A stretch of DNA of 21,947 bases from the NCBI GenBank assembly GCA_934464775.1, contig CAKSKG010000031.1:1-21947 (forward strand). Direction: 5' to 3'. This stretch comes from an uncultured Oscillospiraceae bacterium. Its GTDB lineage: Bacteria > Bacillota > Clostridia > Oscillospirales > Ruminococcaceae. Within the stretch, counting starts at the first letter, position 1. Each line of letters begins with the position of its first letter. Below are positions 5,739 through 13,909 of the stretch, in pieces. The position numbers and the translations under genes were made by a program. A model generated the notes under the pieces. The model did no database searches and was not told the origin of the DNA. It saw nothing but the letters and a program-made list of their open reading frames with translations.

Positions 5739-7094
5739 ATGATTGATGTTTACGATATACTTGAAACTATTAAGATGATTCAGGACGAATGTCTTGATAT
5801 CAGAACTATCACAATGGGAATTTCCCTGCTGGACTGCATAGACAGCGATATCGATAAGGCGTGCGACAAGGTTTACGACAAGATAACACGCTGCGCCGCA
5901 AAGCTTGCCGTAACAGCGGAGAATATCGAAAAGGAATACGGTATCCCGATTATCAACAAGAGACTTTCCGTTACGCCTATCGCCATCGTTTCCGCTGCCT
6001 GCAATGCAAGCCCCGTAAAGTTTGCGCTTACAATGGAAAAGGCTGCAAAGGCTGTTGGAGTTGACCTTATCGGCGGATATTCCGCTCTTGTTCAGAAGGG
6101 CTTCTCCGCAGGCGATGAAAGACTTATCAGATCTATCCCCGAGGCTCTTGACCTTACAACAAAGGTATGCTCCTCCGTTAACGTCGGCTCTACAAAAACA
6201 GGCATCAACCTTGACGCCTGCCGCATGATGGGCGGTATCGTCCGCGAGTGTGCCGAGAGGACTGTTGACAGACAGTGCTTCGGTGCCGCAAAGCTGGTCG
6301 TATTCTGCAATGCCGTTGAGGATAATCCCTTTATGGCAGGTGCTTTCCACGGCGTAGGCGAGCCTGACTGCATTATCAACGTTGGCGTTTCCGGCCCCGG
6401 CGTTGTACGCTCCGCACTGGCTAAGTATCCCGATGCAAACATCACAGAGATCTCCGATATCATCAAGAAAACATCTTACAAGATCACAAGAGTCGGTCAG
6501 CTGGTTGGTGTTACCGCTTCCGAAAGACTGGGCGTGCCCTTCGGCATCGTTGACCTTTCCCTTGCTCCCACACCTGCTGTCGGCGACAGTGTTGCTCATA
6601 TCCTTGAAGAGATCGGTCTGGAGAGCTGCGGTGCCTGCGGTACTACCGCAACACTTGCACTGCTCAATGACGCAGTTAAAAAGGGCGGCGTAATGGCTTG
6701 CTCCAGAATAGGCGGACTTTCAGGTGCGTTTATCCCCGTATCCGAGGACGCAGGCATGATAGACGCTGCCGTGAACGGCTCTCTCTGCATAGAGAAGCTG
6801 GAGGCTATGACGGCTGTATGCTCCGTCGGTCTTGACATGATCGTTATTCCCGGAGATACTCCTGCGGACGTTATCTCCGCTATGATCGCAGACGAGGCGG
6901 CTATCGGCATGGTCAACACAAAGACCACCGCTGTACGTGTTATCCCCGCTATCGGACTGAAGGAAGGCGAGATGCTGGATTGGGGCGGACTCTTCGGAAA
7001 GGGTCCTGTTATGAACGTAAACAAGTTCTCTCCCTCGAAGTTTATTGCAAGAGGCGGACAGATCCCCGCACCTCTTCACAGCCTGAAAAACTAA
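5739..7094 (+). CDS. UPF0210 (DUF711, PFL-like) family protein
   Basis: This 451-aa cytosolic protein is a full-length member of UPF0210/DUF711, a family with structural resemblance to glycyl radical (PFL) barrels but without an established reaction. Characteristic parts include the N-terminal ETIKMIQDECLDIRTITMGISL, the central GVSGPGVVRSAL, the glycine-rich GACGTTATLALLNDAVKKGG and the C-terminal GGQIPAPLHSLKN. The family ending PxPxxSLxN is intact, so the gene is complete. GGAG about ten bases upstream supports the ATG at 5739. It is the second gene of the ACT-UPF0210 operon. No terminator of good quality follows; the ATPase operon starts 135 bp later with a -10-like element in between, so some read-through into the ATPase genes is possible. 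Confidence 0.93.
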   Translation: MIDVYDILETIKMIQDECLDIRTITMGISLLDCIDSDIDKACDKVYDKITRCAAKLAVTAENIEKEYGIPIINKRLSVTPIAIVSAACNASPVKFALTMEKAAKAVGVDLIGGYSALVQKGFSAGDERLIRSIPEALDLTTKVCSSVNVGSTKTGINLDACRMMGGIVRECAERTVDRQCFGAAKLVVFCNAVEDNPFMAGAFHGVGEPDCIINVGVSGPGVVRSALAKYPDANITEISDIIKKTSYKITRVGQLVGVTASERLGVPFGIVDLSLAPTPAVGDSVAHILEEIGLESCGACGTTATLALLNDAVKKGGVMACSRIGGLSGAFIPVSEDAGMIDAAVNGSLCIEKLEAMTAVCSVGLDMIVIPGDTPADVISAMIADEAAIGMVNTKTTAVRVIPAIGLKEGEMLDWGGLFGKGPVMNVNKFSPSKFIARGGQIPAPLHSLKN

Positions 7095-7154
7095 CGGTCA
7101 TTTTTTACATAAAATTAATATTCGGATATATAAATATGTAAAAGAAAATACTAT

Positions 7155-7160
7155 TATAAT
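7155..7160 (+). promoter_or_regulatory. Putative -10 of the V-ATPase operon
   Basis: TATAAT at 7155-7160 is a perfect -10, but there is no recognisable -35 at 16-18 bp. The predicted start near 7167 coincides with the base of the hairpin at 7168-7198, so the mRNA would begin with that stem. Confidence 0.5.
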
Positions 7161-7167
7161 AGGTGCG

Positions 7168-7198
7168 GACGGCATGGCATGATTTCAGCCGTGCCGTC
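7168..7198 (+). promoter_or_regulatory. 5'-terminal hairpin of the V-ATPase mRNA
   Basis: GACGGCATGGC at 7168-7178 pairs with GCCGTGCCGTC at 7188-7198 (11 pairs including one T-G), loop ATGATTTCA. No T-run follows, so it is not a terminator. A stem at the very 5' end commonly protects an mRNA from decay; that role is inferred. Confidence 0.5.
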
Positions 7199-7229
7199 TC
7201 ACATAAATCGGAAAGGAGTCTGACATACA

Positions 7230-7541
7230 GTGGAAAATATCATCAATACGATACTGGATATTGACAAGGCTGCGTCGGATCGTCTTGAAGAAGCACAGAA
7301 AAACAAGATACAGGTCATTGCGGACGCAAAGGCCGAGGCTGAAAAGATCGTGAACGGCAGCGTTGCGGAGGCTGACAAAAAGCTTGCTCAGATCGGCGCC
7401 GACGAAGAGGACCGCACGGCAGCCAAGATCGCCGAGATCAATTCGGCTGCGGAAAATGAGATAAAGCAGATGGAATCGGCTTTCAGCGAGAATCATGACC
7501 GCTGGCAGGACGAGATCTTCAAAGCGGTGATCGGTCAGTAA
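7230..7541 (+). CDS. V-type ATPase subunit H/G-like peripheral stalk protein
   Basis: This 103-aa protein is almost entirely predicted coiled coil, rich in Ala, Glu and Lys (residues about 10-85, for example RLEEAQKNKIQVIADAKAEAEKI). In V/A-type ATPases such proteins (E. hirae NtpF, archaeal AhaH) pair with subunit E to form the peripheral stalks that hold the A3B3 head still. The start is a GTG at 7230, preceded by AAAGGAG at 7212-7218; no ATG is available in frame. It is the first gene of the ATPase operon, as in the E. hirae ntp operon. The low sequence complexity means the assignment rests on composition, length and position. Confidence 0.8.
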   Translation: MENIINTILDIDKAASDRLEEAQKNKIQVIADAKAEAEKIVNGSVAEADKKLAQIGADEEDRTAAKIAEINSAAENEIKQMESAFSENHDRWQDEIFKAVIGQ

Positions 7542-7572
7542 TGATCGGCTATAAATTTTGCGGAGGTTTGCT

Positions 7573-8622
7573 GTGGAAAATAAAAATGCGGTAAAAAATG
7601 CGCCCGCAACCGTTGCAAAGATCCGTTCGATCTACGGAAAACGGCTGAGAAGCGATGATTTTTCGGAAATGCTGGAATGCCGCACCGTTCAGGAGGCTGC
7701 GGAATTTCTGAAAAACACAGCCGCTTACGGCGAGACGCTTGCGTCGGTGGACACCAACACCGTTCACAGAGGTCTGCTGGAGGACTTGCTGCACAAGCAC
7801 GAATTCATGACATATATCAGAGTTGCGGGCTTTGAGCAGCTGAACAAGCAGGAATTTTTCAATTTCCGTATTCTCCGTGAGGAGATCGAGCAGATACTTG
7901 AATGCATAAGATACATCAATGCAGGCGAGACGGATAAGCATATCCAGACAATGCCTGTATACATGAACGAGTATCTTTCCTTTGATATGATCGGGCTTGC
8001 ACAGGTAAAAAGCTTCAGCGATCTGCTGGATTTTACTTCAAAGACCGAATATCACAATCTGCTGAAATTCTTCGCTCCCGAAGAGGGGGAGAAGATAGAT
8101 TATACGGGCTGCGAGGTAAGGCTTAGACGGTATTATTACAACCGCCTTATGGAGTCCGCAGAGCTTTTCGGAAAAAAGACTGCCGACGAGCTTTCGGAAT
8201 TTATCGGAGTCCAGACGGACCTTATCAATATAATAAACAGTTACAGAATGACTGCTTACTTCCATGAGGACGCCGAAAAGATACGCAGGCTTATGCTTCC
8301 TTTCGGTCACATGAGCCAGGAAAAAATGGAGGAGCTTTATGCTTCCGCCGACGGCGAGGATTTTGCACGCCGTCTTGAAAAGACCTATTACGGCAGGCTC
8401 ATGAAGCGCAGCGGTATCGAATCCGATGATCTTGAAACGGCGGCGCTGAGGCTCCAGTACGATCATTTCAGAAGAGAGCTTGCTTCCGTGCAGGAGGCTC
8501 CCGCTGCGGTATATGCCTTTAATTATCTTATGGAAAACGAAGTAAGAAATATCATAAGGGTCATTGAGGGCATAAGATATTCCGTGCCGAGAAAAAATAT
8601 TGAACCCCTGCTGATATTGTAA
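7573..8622 (+). CDS. ntpC: V-type ATPase subunit C (rotor collar)
   Basis: This 349-aa protein is the funnel-shaped subunit C (the d-type subunit), which joins the central D-F shaft to the membrane K ring. The sequence shows the typical pattern: an N-terminal KIRSIYGKRLRSDDFSEML motif, three helical repeats, and the C-terminal AFNYLMENEVRNIIRVIEGIRYSV that is diagnostic for the family. I chose GTG at 7573, six bases after GGAGG at 7562-7566; an in-frame TTG at 7558 would place that ribosome site inside the gene. It lies second in the operon, earlier than in the E. hirae order, where it follows E. An 92-bp gap with two hairpins separates it from the subunit I start. Confidence 0.92.
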   Translation: MENKNAVKNAPATVAKIRSIYGKRLRSDDFSEMLECRTVQEAAEFLKNTAAYGETLASVDTNTVHRGLLEDLLHKHEFMTYIRVAGFEQLNKQEFFNFRILREEIEQILECIRYINAGETDKHIQTMPVYMNEYLSFDMIGLAQVKSFSDLLDFTSKTEYHNLLKFFAPEEGEKIDYTGCEVRLRRYYYNRLMESAELFGKKTADELSEFIGVQTDLINIINSYRMTAYFHEDAEKIRRLMLPFGHMSQEKMEELYASADGEDFARRLEKTYYGRLMKRSGIESDDLETAALRLQYDHFRRELASVQEAPAAVYAFNYLMENEVRNIIRVIEGIRYSVPRKNIEPLLIL

Positions 8623-8636
8623 TGGTAAGGGCATAA

Positions 8637-8700
8637 TTAAGGAATATCTTCAGAGACAATTCCTTAACTGCTAAAATTTTAAAGCTGCCGTAAGGCGGCA
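8637..8700 (+). promoter_or_regulatory. Two tandem hairpins between subunits C and I
   Basis: TTAAGGAAT at 8637-8645 and ATTCCTTAA at 8659-8667 form a perfect 9-bp inverted repeat, with TCT-TCAG-AGA pairing inside the loop. A second stem, CTGCCG-TAAGG-CGGCAG at about 8684-8700, sits directly before the subunit I ribosome site. Neither has a T-run, so they may set mRNA processing, stability or translation of the downstream genes. Confidence 0.5.
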
Positions 8701-8714
8701 GAATGGAGAGCGGT

Positions 8715-10646
8715 ATGTCATCTATCGAAAGAATGGAGCTTGTCAATATAGCGGGTCTTGTATCCGATCTTGACGAGGTCCTGCGTATTATCACCCAAAG
8801 CGGCTGCTTTCATATTGAGTCTGCTGTAAAGACGGCAGGCGATGCAGCAGTTTCGCTTAGGGAGGAAAACCCGTACAGCGCTCCGCTGAAAATGCTTGCG
8901 GACATTACGGGACTTTGCGGAGTTAAATATTCCGCTGCCGACTGCTCCGATATAGCGGATATGTCGGTCGATGCCATGGCGAAGGAAATAAGCGCTGCAA
9001 GAGCGCAGATCATCAAGCTGAAAAATGCACGCAAGGAGGCTGACGAGCAGCTCTCCGAGCGAAAGCAGGCATTATTTCAGGTGGAGCATCTTGTCGGACT
9101 TAAGGTTGACTTCGACAGGATATTCTCCTGCGAGCATATAAAGATACGCTTCGGAAAGCTGCCCGAGGACAGCTTCAACAAGCTGGATTATTATATGGAC
9201 AAACCGTTTTATTTCATGCCCTTTTCAAAGGACGATGAGTATTACTGGGGCGTATATTTCACTCCCACAACGGTTTACGAGGAGACGGACAGCATCTTCA
9301 ATTCCCTCTATTACGAGAGGATCCACATTCCCGACTTCGTAAGGGGCAATGCGGAGGAGGCTCTTGCGGAGCTTAAAAAGGAGACTGCGGAGCTGGAAAA
9401 GAAGCTGGAGACCACTTCAAAGGAAATGGACACTTATGTTCAAAACAGGCTGCCCGAGCTGAACAGGTATTTCACAAGGCTGAAAGAGCTTCATGACAGC
9501 TTTGATCTTAGAAGCAAGGCGGCTGTGGTGAGAGACAAGTTCTATATCGTGGGATTTGTTCCCCAGAGCGACGCCGAAAGATTTGAGAAGATGTTCGACA
9601 GCGTTGAATCGGTATCTGTGCTTAGAAAGCCTTCGGACGAGAACGACAAGCTCCGTCCGCCGATAAAGCTGAAAAACGGAAAATTCTCCGAGCCTTTTGG
9701 AATGTTCGTTGAAATGTACGGTCTGCCGTCCTACAACGGCATCAACCCCACAACGCTGGTGGCTATAACATATACGCTGCTGTTCGGAATAATGTTCGGC
9801 GATCTGGGGCAGGGAATATGCGTTGCGATAATCGGCGCACTGCTCTGGAAGCTGAAAAAGATAAAGCTGGGTGCGATAATGAGCCGTCTGGGCGTATCCA
9901 GTGCAATATTCGGAACACTTTACGGAAGCGTTTTCGGAACGGAAGAGCTGCTTGACCCCGTTTATGAGAGTCTTGGCATAAGCTTCCTGCCGTTCAAGGC
10001 GATGAAAAACATCAACACGGTGCTTTACGGCGCTATCGGAATCGGCATGGTGATGATCGTTATTACGATGCTGATAAACATAATCGTCAAGTTCAAGGAG
10101 AAGAATTACACGGAGGCGGTTTTCGCAAACAACGGAATAGCAGGTCTGGTATTCTTCGGAGCCATTGCAGGCGGACTTGTTTCGGCTATAATGGGTCACA
10201 ACATCATGAACGCACCTTATGTTATATTCCTGCTGGTAGTTCCCATTATCCTGATGTTCCTGCGTGAACCTATGGGCTGCTGGATAAAGGGCAAGAAATT
10301 CAAGCTTGAAGGCGGCGTGGGTGACTTTATCGCTTCCAACTTCTTCGAGTGCTTCGAGTTCCTGCTGGGATATGCCACAAACACGCTTTCATTCGTCAGA
10401 GTCGGCGGATTCGTTCTTTCACACGCAGGCATGATGGCTGTTGTGCTTTCGCTTGCGGATATGTACAAGGGCGCTTCTCCCGTTATCATGGTAATAGGCA
10501 ACATATTTGTAATGTGCCTTGAGGGTATGCTCTCGGGAATCCAGGTACTTAGACTTGAATTCTATGAGATCTTCTCCCGTTTCTACGACGGAGACGGCAG
10601 ACCCTTTGTTCCCGTTCAGACAAACCTCAATGAAAACATTGAGTAA
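8715..10646 (+). CDS. ntpI: V-type ATPase subunit I (membrane stator, a-subunit)
   Basis: This 643-aa protein provides the ion half-channels facing the K ring and anchors the peripheral stalks. The N-terminal half (about 1-340) is soluble with a coiled coil (EEALAELKKETAELEKKLE). The C-terminal half holds about seven or eight membrane helices, starting near YTLLFGIMFGDLGQGICVAI. The key helix SFVRVGGFVLSHAGMM contains the conserved arginine that faces the rotor carboxylate, and a conserved GDLGQG motif is present. The ATG at 8715 (MSSIERMELVNIAG) is preferred, with GGAG six bases upstream; the ATG at 8703 is a possible alternative adding four residues. Length matches the family. It is followed 56 bp later by the K ring gene. 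Confidence 0.95.
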   Translation: MSSIERMELVNIAGLVSDLDEVLRIITQSGCFHIESAVKTAGDAAVSLREENPYSAPLKMLADITGLCGVKYSAADCSDIADMSVDAMAKEISAARAQIIKLKNARKEADEQLSERKQALFQVEHLVGLKVDFDRIFSCEHIKIRFGKLPEDSFNKLDYYMDKPFYFMPFSKDDEYYWGVYFTPTTVYEETDSIFNSLYYERIHIPDFVRGNAEEALAELKKETAELEKKLETTSKEMDTYVQNRLPELNRYFTRLKELHDSFDLRSKAAVVRDKFYIVGFVPQSDAERFEKMFDSVESVSVLRKPSDENDKLRPPIKLKNGKFSEPFGMFVEMYGLPSYNGINPTTLVAITYTLLFGIMFGDLGQGICVAIIGALLWKLKKIKLGAIMSRLGVSSAIFGTLYGSVFGTEELLDPVYESLGISFLPFKAMKNINTVLYGAIGIGMVMIVITMLINIIVKFKEKNYTEAVFANNGIAGLVFFGAIAGGLVSAIMGHNIMNAPYVIFLLVVPIILMFLREPMGCWIKGKKFKLEGGVGDFIASNFFECFEFLLGYATNTLSFVRVGGFVLSHAGMMAVVLSLADMYKGASPVIMVIGNIFVMCLEGMLSGIQVLRLEFYEIFSRFYDGDGRPFVPVQTNLNENIE

Positions 10647-10702
10647 AATATAAGGCGGCTGTGCTGCCTGAAAATGTGAAAAAAATATTGGAGGAAAAAA
10701 CT

Positions 10703-11131
10703 ATGTATATCTTTATTGCTCCCCTGATCGCAGTTGCTCTTCTTATTCTGCCCGTTGTTTACCGCTTCAAGAAAAACGGCAGCGGCAAAAAGGCAAAGAA
10801 TGCGCTTATCCTTAACCTTTGCTCATTCTTCGCAGTAATGATACTTGCGGCTGTTCTTCCCGTCGGCAACTTCGTTTCCGCAGAAACAGCGGACGCTGCT
10901 GCGGCTGTTGTAAACAATGCGGCTGGTCTCGGCTATCTCGGTGCCGCTCTTGCGGTAGGTCTCGGTTCAATCGGCTGCGGTATCGCAGTTGCAGGCGCAG
11001 CTCCCGCAGCTATCGGCGCTGTAAGCGAAGAGCCCAAGTCCTTCGGTAAGGCACTTATCTTCGTTGCACTGGGTGAAGGTGTTGCTCTTTACGGATTCCT
11101 TATCGCATTCATGATAATCAACAAGCTTTGA
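10703..11131 (+). CDS. ntpK: V-type ATPase subunit K (rotor ring proteolipid)
   Basis: This 142-aa hydrophobic protein forms the membrane rotor. Four helices are predicted: 2-20, 33-53, 75-100 and 115-138. The last two form the typical proteolipid hairpin (GLGYLGAALAVGLGSIGCG, then GKALIFVALGEGVALYG), with Glu125 as the ion-carrying carboxylate. The first two helices do not look like a proteolipid repeat and have no carboxylate, so each chain carries one ion site. No glutamine is present in the helix 75-100, whereas the Na+-binding E. hirae K subunit uses glutamine and threonine ligands; this may point to proton coupling, but is not decisive. GGAGG at 10690-10694 fixes the ATG at 10703. Confidence 0.95.
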   Translation: MYIFIAPLIAVALLILPVVYRFKKNGSGKKAKNALILNLCSFFAVMILAAVLPVGNFVSAETADAAAAVVNNAAGLGYLGAALAVGLGSIGCGIAVAGAAPAAIGAVSEEPKSFGKALIFVALGEGVALYGFLIAFMIINKL

Positions 11132-11153
11132 TCTTAGGAAAGACGGTTTTGAT

Positions 11154-11462
11154 ATGAAATTCTTTCTTATCAGCGACAATGTTGACACGCAGATCGGAAT
11201 GCGCCTTGCAGGCATACCGGGAGTTGTCGTTCATGAGCCTGAGGAAACAAAGGCTGCCCTTAACGAGGCAATGAAGGACCCCGATACCGCTGTTATACTT
11301 ATGACGGAGAAGCTGGTACATCTTATCGAGGGCACGGTAAATCAGCTGAAGCTCAGCTGCTCAAAGCCGCTTATCGTCGAGATACCCGACCGTCACGCTT
11401 CCGAAAGCGTTACATCTTCGATCTCAAGATATGTTGAAGAGGCGATAGGCATCAGGATATGA
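11154..11462 (+). CDS. V-type ATPase subunit F (central stalk)
   Basis: This 102-aa small alpha/beta protein binds subunit D in the central shaft and influences coupling. The start MKFFLISDNVDTQIGMRLAGIPG is typical of the family (KIAVIGDxDTxxGFRLAG), and the DTAVILMTEKLVHLI and KPLIVEIPD stretches match the conserved core. The ATG at 11154 follows AGGAAAG. It lies 22 bp after the K gene and 37 bp before E. Called NtpG in the E. hirae naming. Its binding partner D is encoded outside this operon. Confidence 0.93.
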   Translation: MKFFLISDNVDTQIGMRLAGIPGVVVHEPEETKAALNEAMKDPDTAVILMTEKLVHLIEGTVNQLKLSCSKPLIVEIPDRHASESVTSSISRYVEEAIGIRI

Positions 11463-11499
11463 GCCATGCCCCGAGATTTAACCGAAAGGAATCATTTTT

Positions 11500-12099
11500 A
11501 TGGAGCAGAATAAAGAAAAGCTTGCAAAATTTATCGACGCAGTAAACGCCGATGTTGACGGAAAGGTCAGCGAGCTTATGCAGGAGGCACAGTCCGAGAA
11601 GAGCCATATTCTGGACGAAGCCGCCGCAGAGGCTGCACGCACATATGAAAAGCATATCGGCGAAGCTTCAAAGAAGATAGGAAACCGCTGCGTCCGTGAG
11701 ATATCCAAGGCGGAGCTTGACGCCAAAAAGGAATCGCTCCGCAGAAGAGAAGAGCTGACAGACACTCTCTTTAACGATGTTTGCAGCCGTCTCGAGGAGT
11801 TCCGTGCAACGCCCGACTATGAGACTTACATCATAAAGGCTGCTGCGGAGGCAGGAGCAGGCAAGGATTCGGTGATTTTCCTTGCGCCTTATGATATGAG
11901 CCGCAGCGCAGCTGTCGGCAAGGCTGTCGGAACGGAGGATATCCGTCAGGACAGCTCTATCCGTCTGGGCGGAGTTTCCGTGCTGAACAGCGGAAGCGGC
12001 ATTATTATTGACCGTACCTTTGACACTGCACTGAAAGAGCAGAGAAAGCTCTTTGCCGCAAAAAACGTTCTCGGCGGAGAAGCTTCCGCTGCCGAATGA
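11500..12099 (+). CDS. ntpE: V-type ATPase subunit E (peripheral stalk)
   Basis: This 199-aa protein makes up the peripheral stalk with the H/G protein. The N-terminal half is a long coiled coil (about 1-95, rich in Glu, Lys and Ala), and the C-terminal globular part contains DSSIRLGGVSVLNSGSGIIIDRTFDTAL, the conserved GGVxxxxxxGxIxxDxTFxxRL signature. The ATG at 11500 follows GAAAGGA. It sits between F and A; in the E. hirae operon E instead precedes C. The gap to the A subunit start is 39 bp. Confidence 0.92.
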   Translation: MEQNKEKLAKFIDAVNADVDGKVSELMQEAQSEKSHILDEAAAEAARTYEKHIGEASKKIGNRCVREISKAELDAKKESLRRREELTDTLFNDVCSRLEEFRATPDYETYIIKAAAEAGAGKDSVIFLAPYDMSRSAAVGKAVGTEDIRQDSSIRLGGVSVLNSGSGIIIDRTFDTALKEQRKLFAAKNVLGGEASAAE

Positions 12100-12138
12100 G
12101 TGCGGACGTAAAATACGGCTGAGAGGAGCGGAACTTCA

Positions 12139-13896
12139 TTGAATACTGTTTATTCGATAAACGGACCTGTTGTTAAGGTCATAAATACAAAGGATTTTTT
12201 CATGCAGGAAATGGTCTACGTTGGTGACAAGCGCCTTATCGGCGAGGTCATCGGCGTTACCGAGGACGAGACTACCATTCAGGTATACGAGGTCACTACC
12301 GGACTGAAGCCCGGCGAGCCTGTTGAGCCTACCGGAATGCCTATGTCGGTAACACTTGGACCCGGTATCATTTCCAATATTTTTGACGGAATCGAGCGTC
12401 CTCTGAAGCAGATTGCGGAAATGAGCGGTGCTTTTATTTCGGAGGGACTCAGCGTTCCTTCGCTGGACGACAAGAAAAAGTGGGACGTAACCGTTACCGC
12501 TAAGGTGGGCGACAGACTGAACGGCGGAGATATCTATGCGGAATGCCCCGAGACTCCCGCTGTTACACACAGATGTATGCTCAGCCCCAATCTCAGCGGC
12601 GAGGTTGTATGGACCGCTGAAAACGGCAGCTATACAATAAATGATGTTGTATGCCGCATCAAGACCGATTCGGGCGAGGAAAAGGAGCTTACGCTCTGCC
12701 AGAAATGGCCTATCAAGAGATCACGTCCCTTTGCGGAGAGACTTCCCATAAACCGTCCCCTTATCACGGGTCAGAGAGTTATTGACACTATCCTGCCTAT
12801 CGCCAAGGGCGGCACTGCTGCCGTTCCGGGAGGATTCGGTACGGGAAAGACAATGACTCAGCATCAGCTTGCCAAGTGGTGCGATGCGGATATCATCGTA
12901 TACATCGGCTGCGGCGAGCGCGGAAACGAGATGACTCAGGTACTTGAGGAATTCTCGCAGCTTATCGACCCCAGAAGCGGAAAGGCACTTACCGACAGAA
13001 CAGTGCTTATCGCAAATACATCAAATATGCCTGTTGCGGCACGTGAGGCTTCCATTTATACGGGAATCACCCTTGCGGAATATTACCGTGACATGGGCTA
13101 TCATATCGCTATCATGGCGGACTCCACATCACGTTGGGCAGAGGCGCTCCGTGAGATAAGCGGCCGTCTGGAGGAAATGCCTGCGGAGGAGGGCTTCCCT
13201 GCATATCTTCCTTCAAGACTTGCCGAGTTCTACGAGAGAGCAGGCTATGTAAAGACGCTCAACGGCAGAGAGGGTTCGGTAACTATCATCGGTGCCGTAT
13301 CTCCTCAGGGTTCGGACTTCTCCGAGCCTGTTACACAGAACACAAAGAGATTCGTCCGCTGCTTCTGGGCGCTGGACAAGGCTCTTGCCTATGCAAGACA
13401 TTATCCCGCTATCAACTGGAACGACAGCTATTCGGAGTACACCGATGATCTGGGCGAATATTTCGACGAGAACGTAAGCAGCGACTTCATGAATTACAGA
13501 ACGAGAATATCGGGTCTGCTGATCGAGGAAAACAAGCTTATGGAGATCGTTAAGCTGATCGGTGCGGACGTTCTTCCCGACGATCAGAAGCTGGTCATCG
13601 AGACTGCAAGTGTTATCAGAGTCGGATTTTTGCAGCAGAATGCTTATCACAAGGACGATACCTATGTTCCTCTTGAAAAGCAGTTCCTTATGATGAAATC
13701 CATTCTTGACCTTTATGACTGCTGCCTGAAGGTGATCGGTCAGGGTATTCCGCTGTCGGCTGTAATGTCAACGGGAATATTCGAGAAGGTCATCAAGATG
13801 AAATATGACATACCCAACGACAAGCCCGAGCTTTTCCACACGCTTAATGCGGAGATAGAAGAGGCTTGCAGAAGTGCTGTCAAGGCAAACGCTTAA
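12139..13896 (+). CDS. ntpA: V-type ATPase catalytic subunit A
   Basis: This 585-aa subunit hydrolyses or makes ATP; three copies alternate with B in the head. The Walker A loop GGFGTGKT ends at residue 238 and the catalytic glutamate region is YIGCGERGNEM (Glu260). The A-specific non-homologous insert region is present between about residues 110 and 190. MADSTSRWAEALREISGRLEEMPAEEGFPAYL is the Walker B and signature stretch. Length is as expected. The only suitable start is TTG at 12139, ten bases after GAGAGGAG at 12121-12128, giving MNTVYSINGPVVKV as in orthologues. The stop is 13 bp before the B start, so translation of A and B is probably linked. Confidence 0.97.
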   Translation: MNTVYSINGPVVKVINTKDFFMQEMVYVGDKRLIGEVIGVTEDETTIQVYEVTTGLKPGEPVEPTGMPMSVTLGPGIISNIFDGIERPLKQIAEMSGAFISEGLSVPSLDDKKKWDVTVTAKVGDRLNGGDIYAECPETPAVTHRCMLSPNLSGEVVWTAENGSYTINDVVCRIKTDSGEEKELTLCQKWPIKRSRPFAERLPINRPLITGQRVIDTILPIAKGGTAAVPGGFGTGKTMTQHQLAKWCDADIIVYIGCGERGNEMTQVLEEFSQLIDPRSGKALTDRTVLIANTSNMPVAAREASIYTGITLAEYYRDMGYHIAIMADSTSRWAEALREISGRLEEMPAEEGFPAYLPSRLAEFYERAGYVKTLNGREGSVTIIGAVSPQGSDFSEPVTQNTKRFVRCFWALDKALAYARHYPAINWNDSYSEYTDDLGEYFDENVSSDFMNYRTRISGLLIEENKLMEIVKLIGADVLPDDQKLVIETASVIRVGFLQQNAYHKDDTYVPLEKQFLMMKSILDLYDCCLKVIGQGIPLSAVMSTGIFEKVIKMKYDIPNDKPELFHTLNAEIEEACRSAVKANA

Positions 13897-13909
13897 AAGG
13901 AGGGTAATC

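Noticed and set aside
5568..6599. Long minus-strand open frame (343 codons) across the ACT and UPF0210 genes
   Set aside because: It is antisense to two well-recognised genes, has no ribosome site and a Cys/Asn/Ser-rich composition typical of a codon-bias shadow.
9417..10199. Minus-strand open frame of 260 codons inside subunit I
   Set aside because: It is antisense to conserved membrane-domain sequence and shows a His/Tyr/Gln-rich shadow composition.
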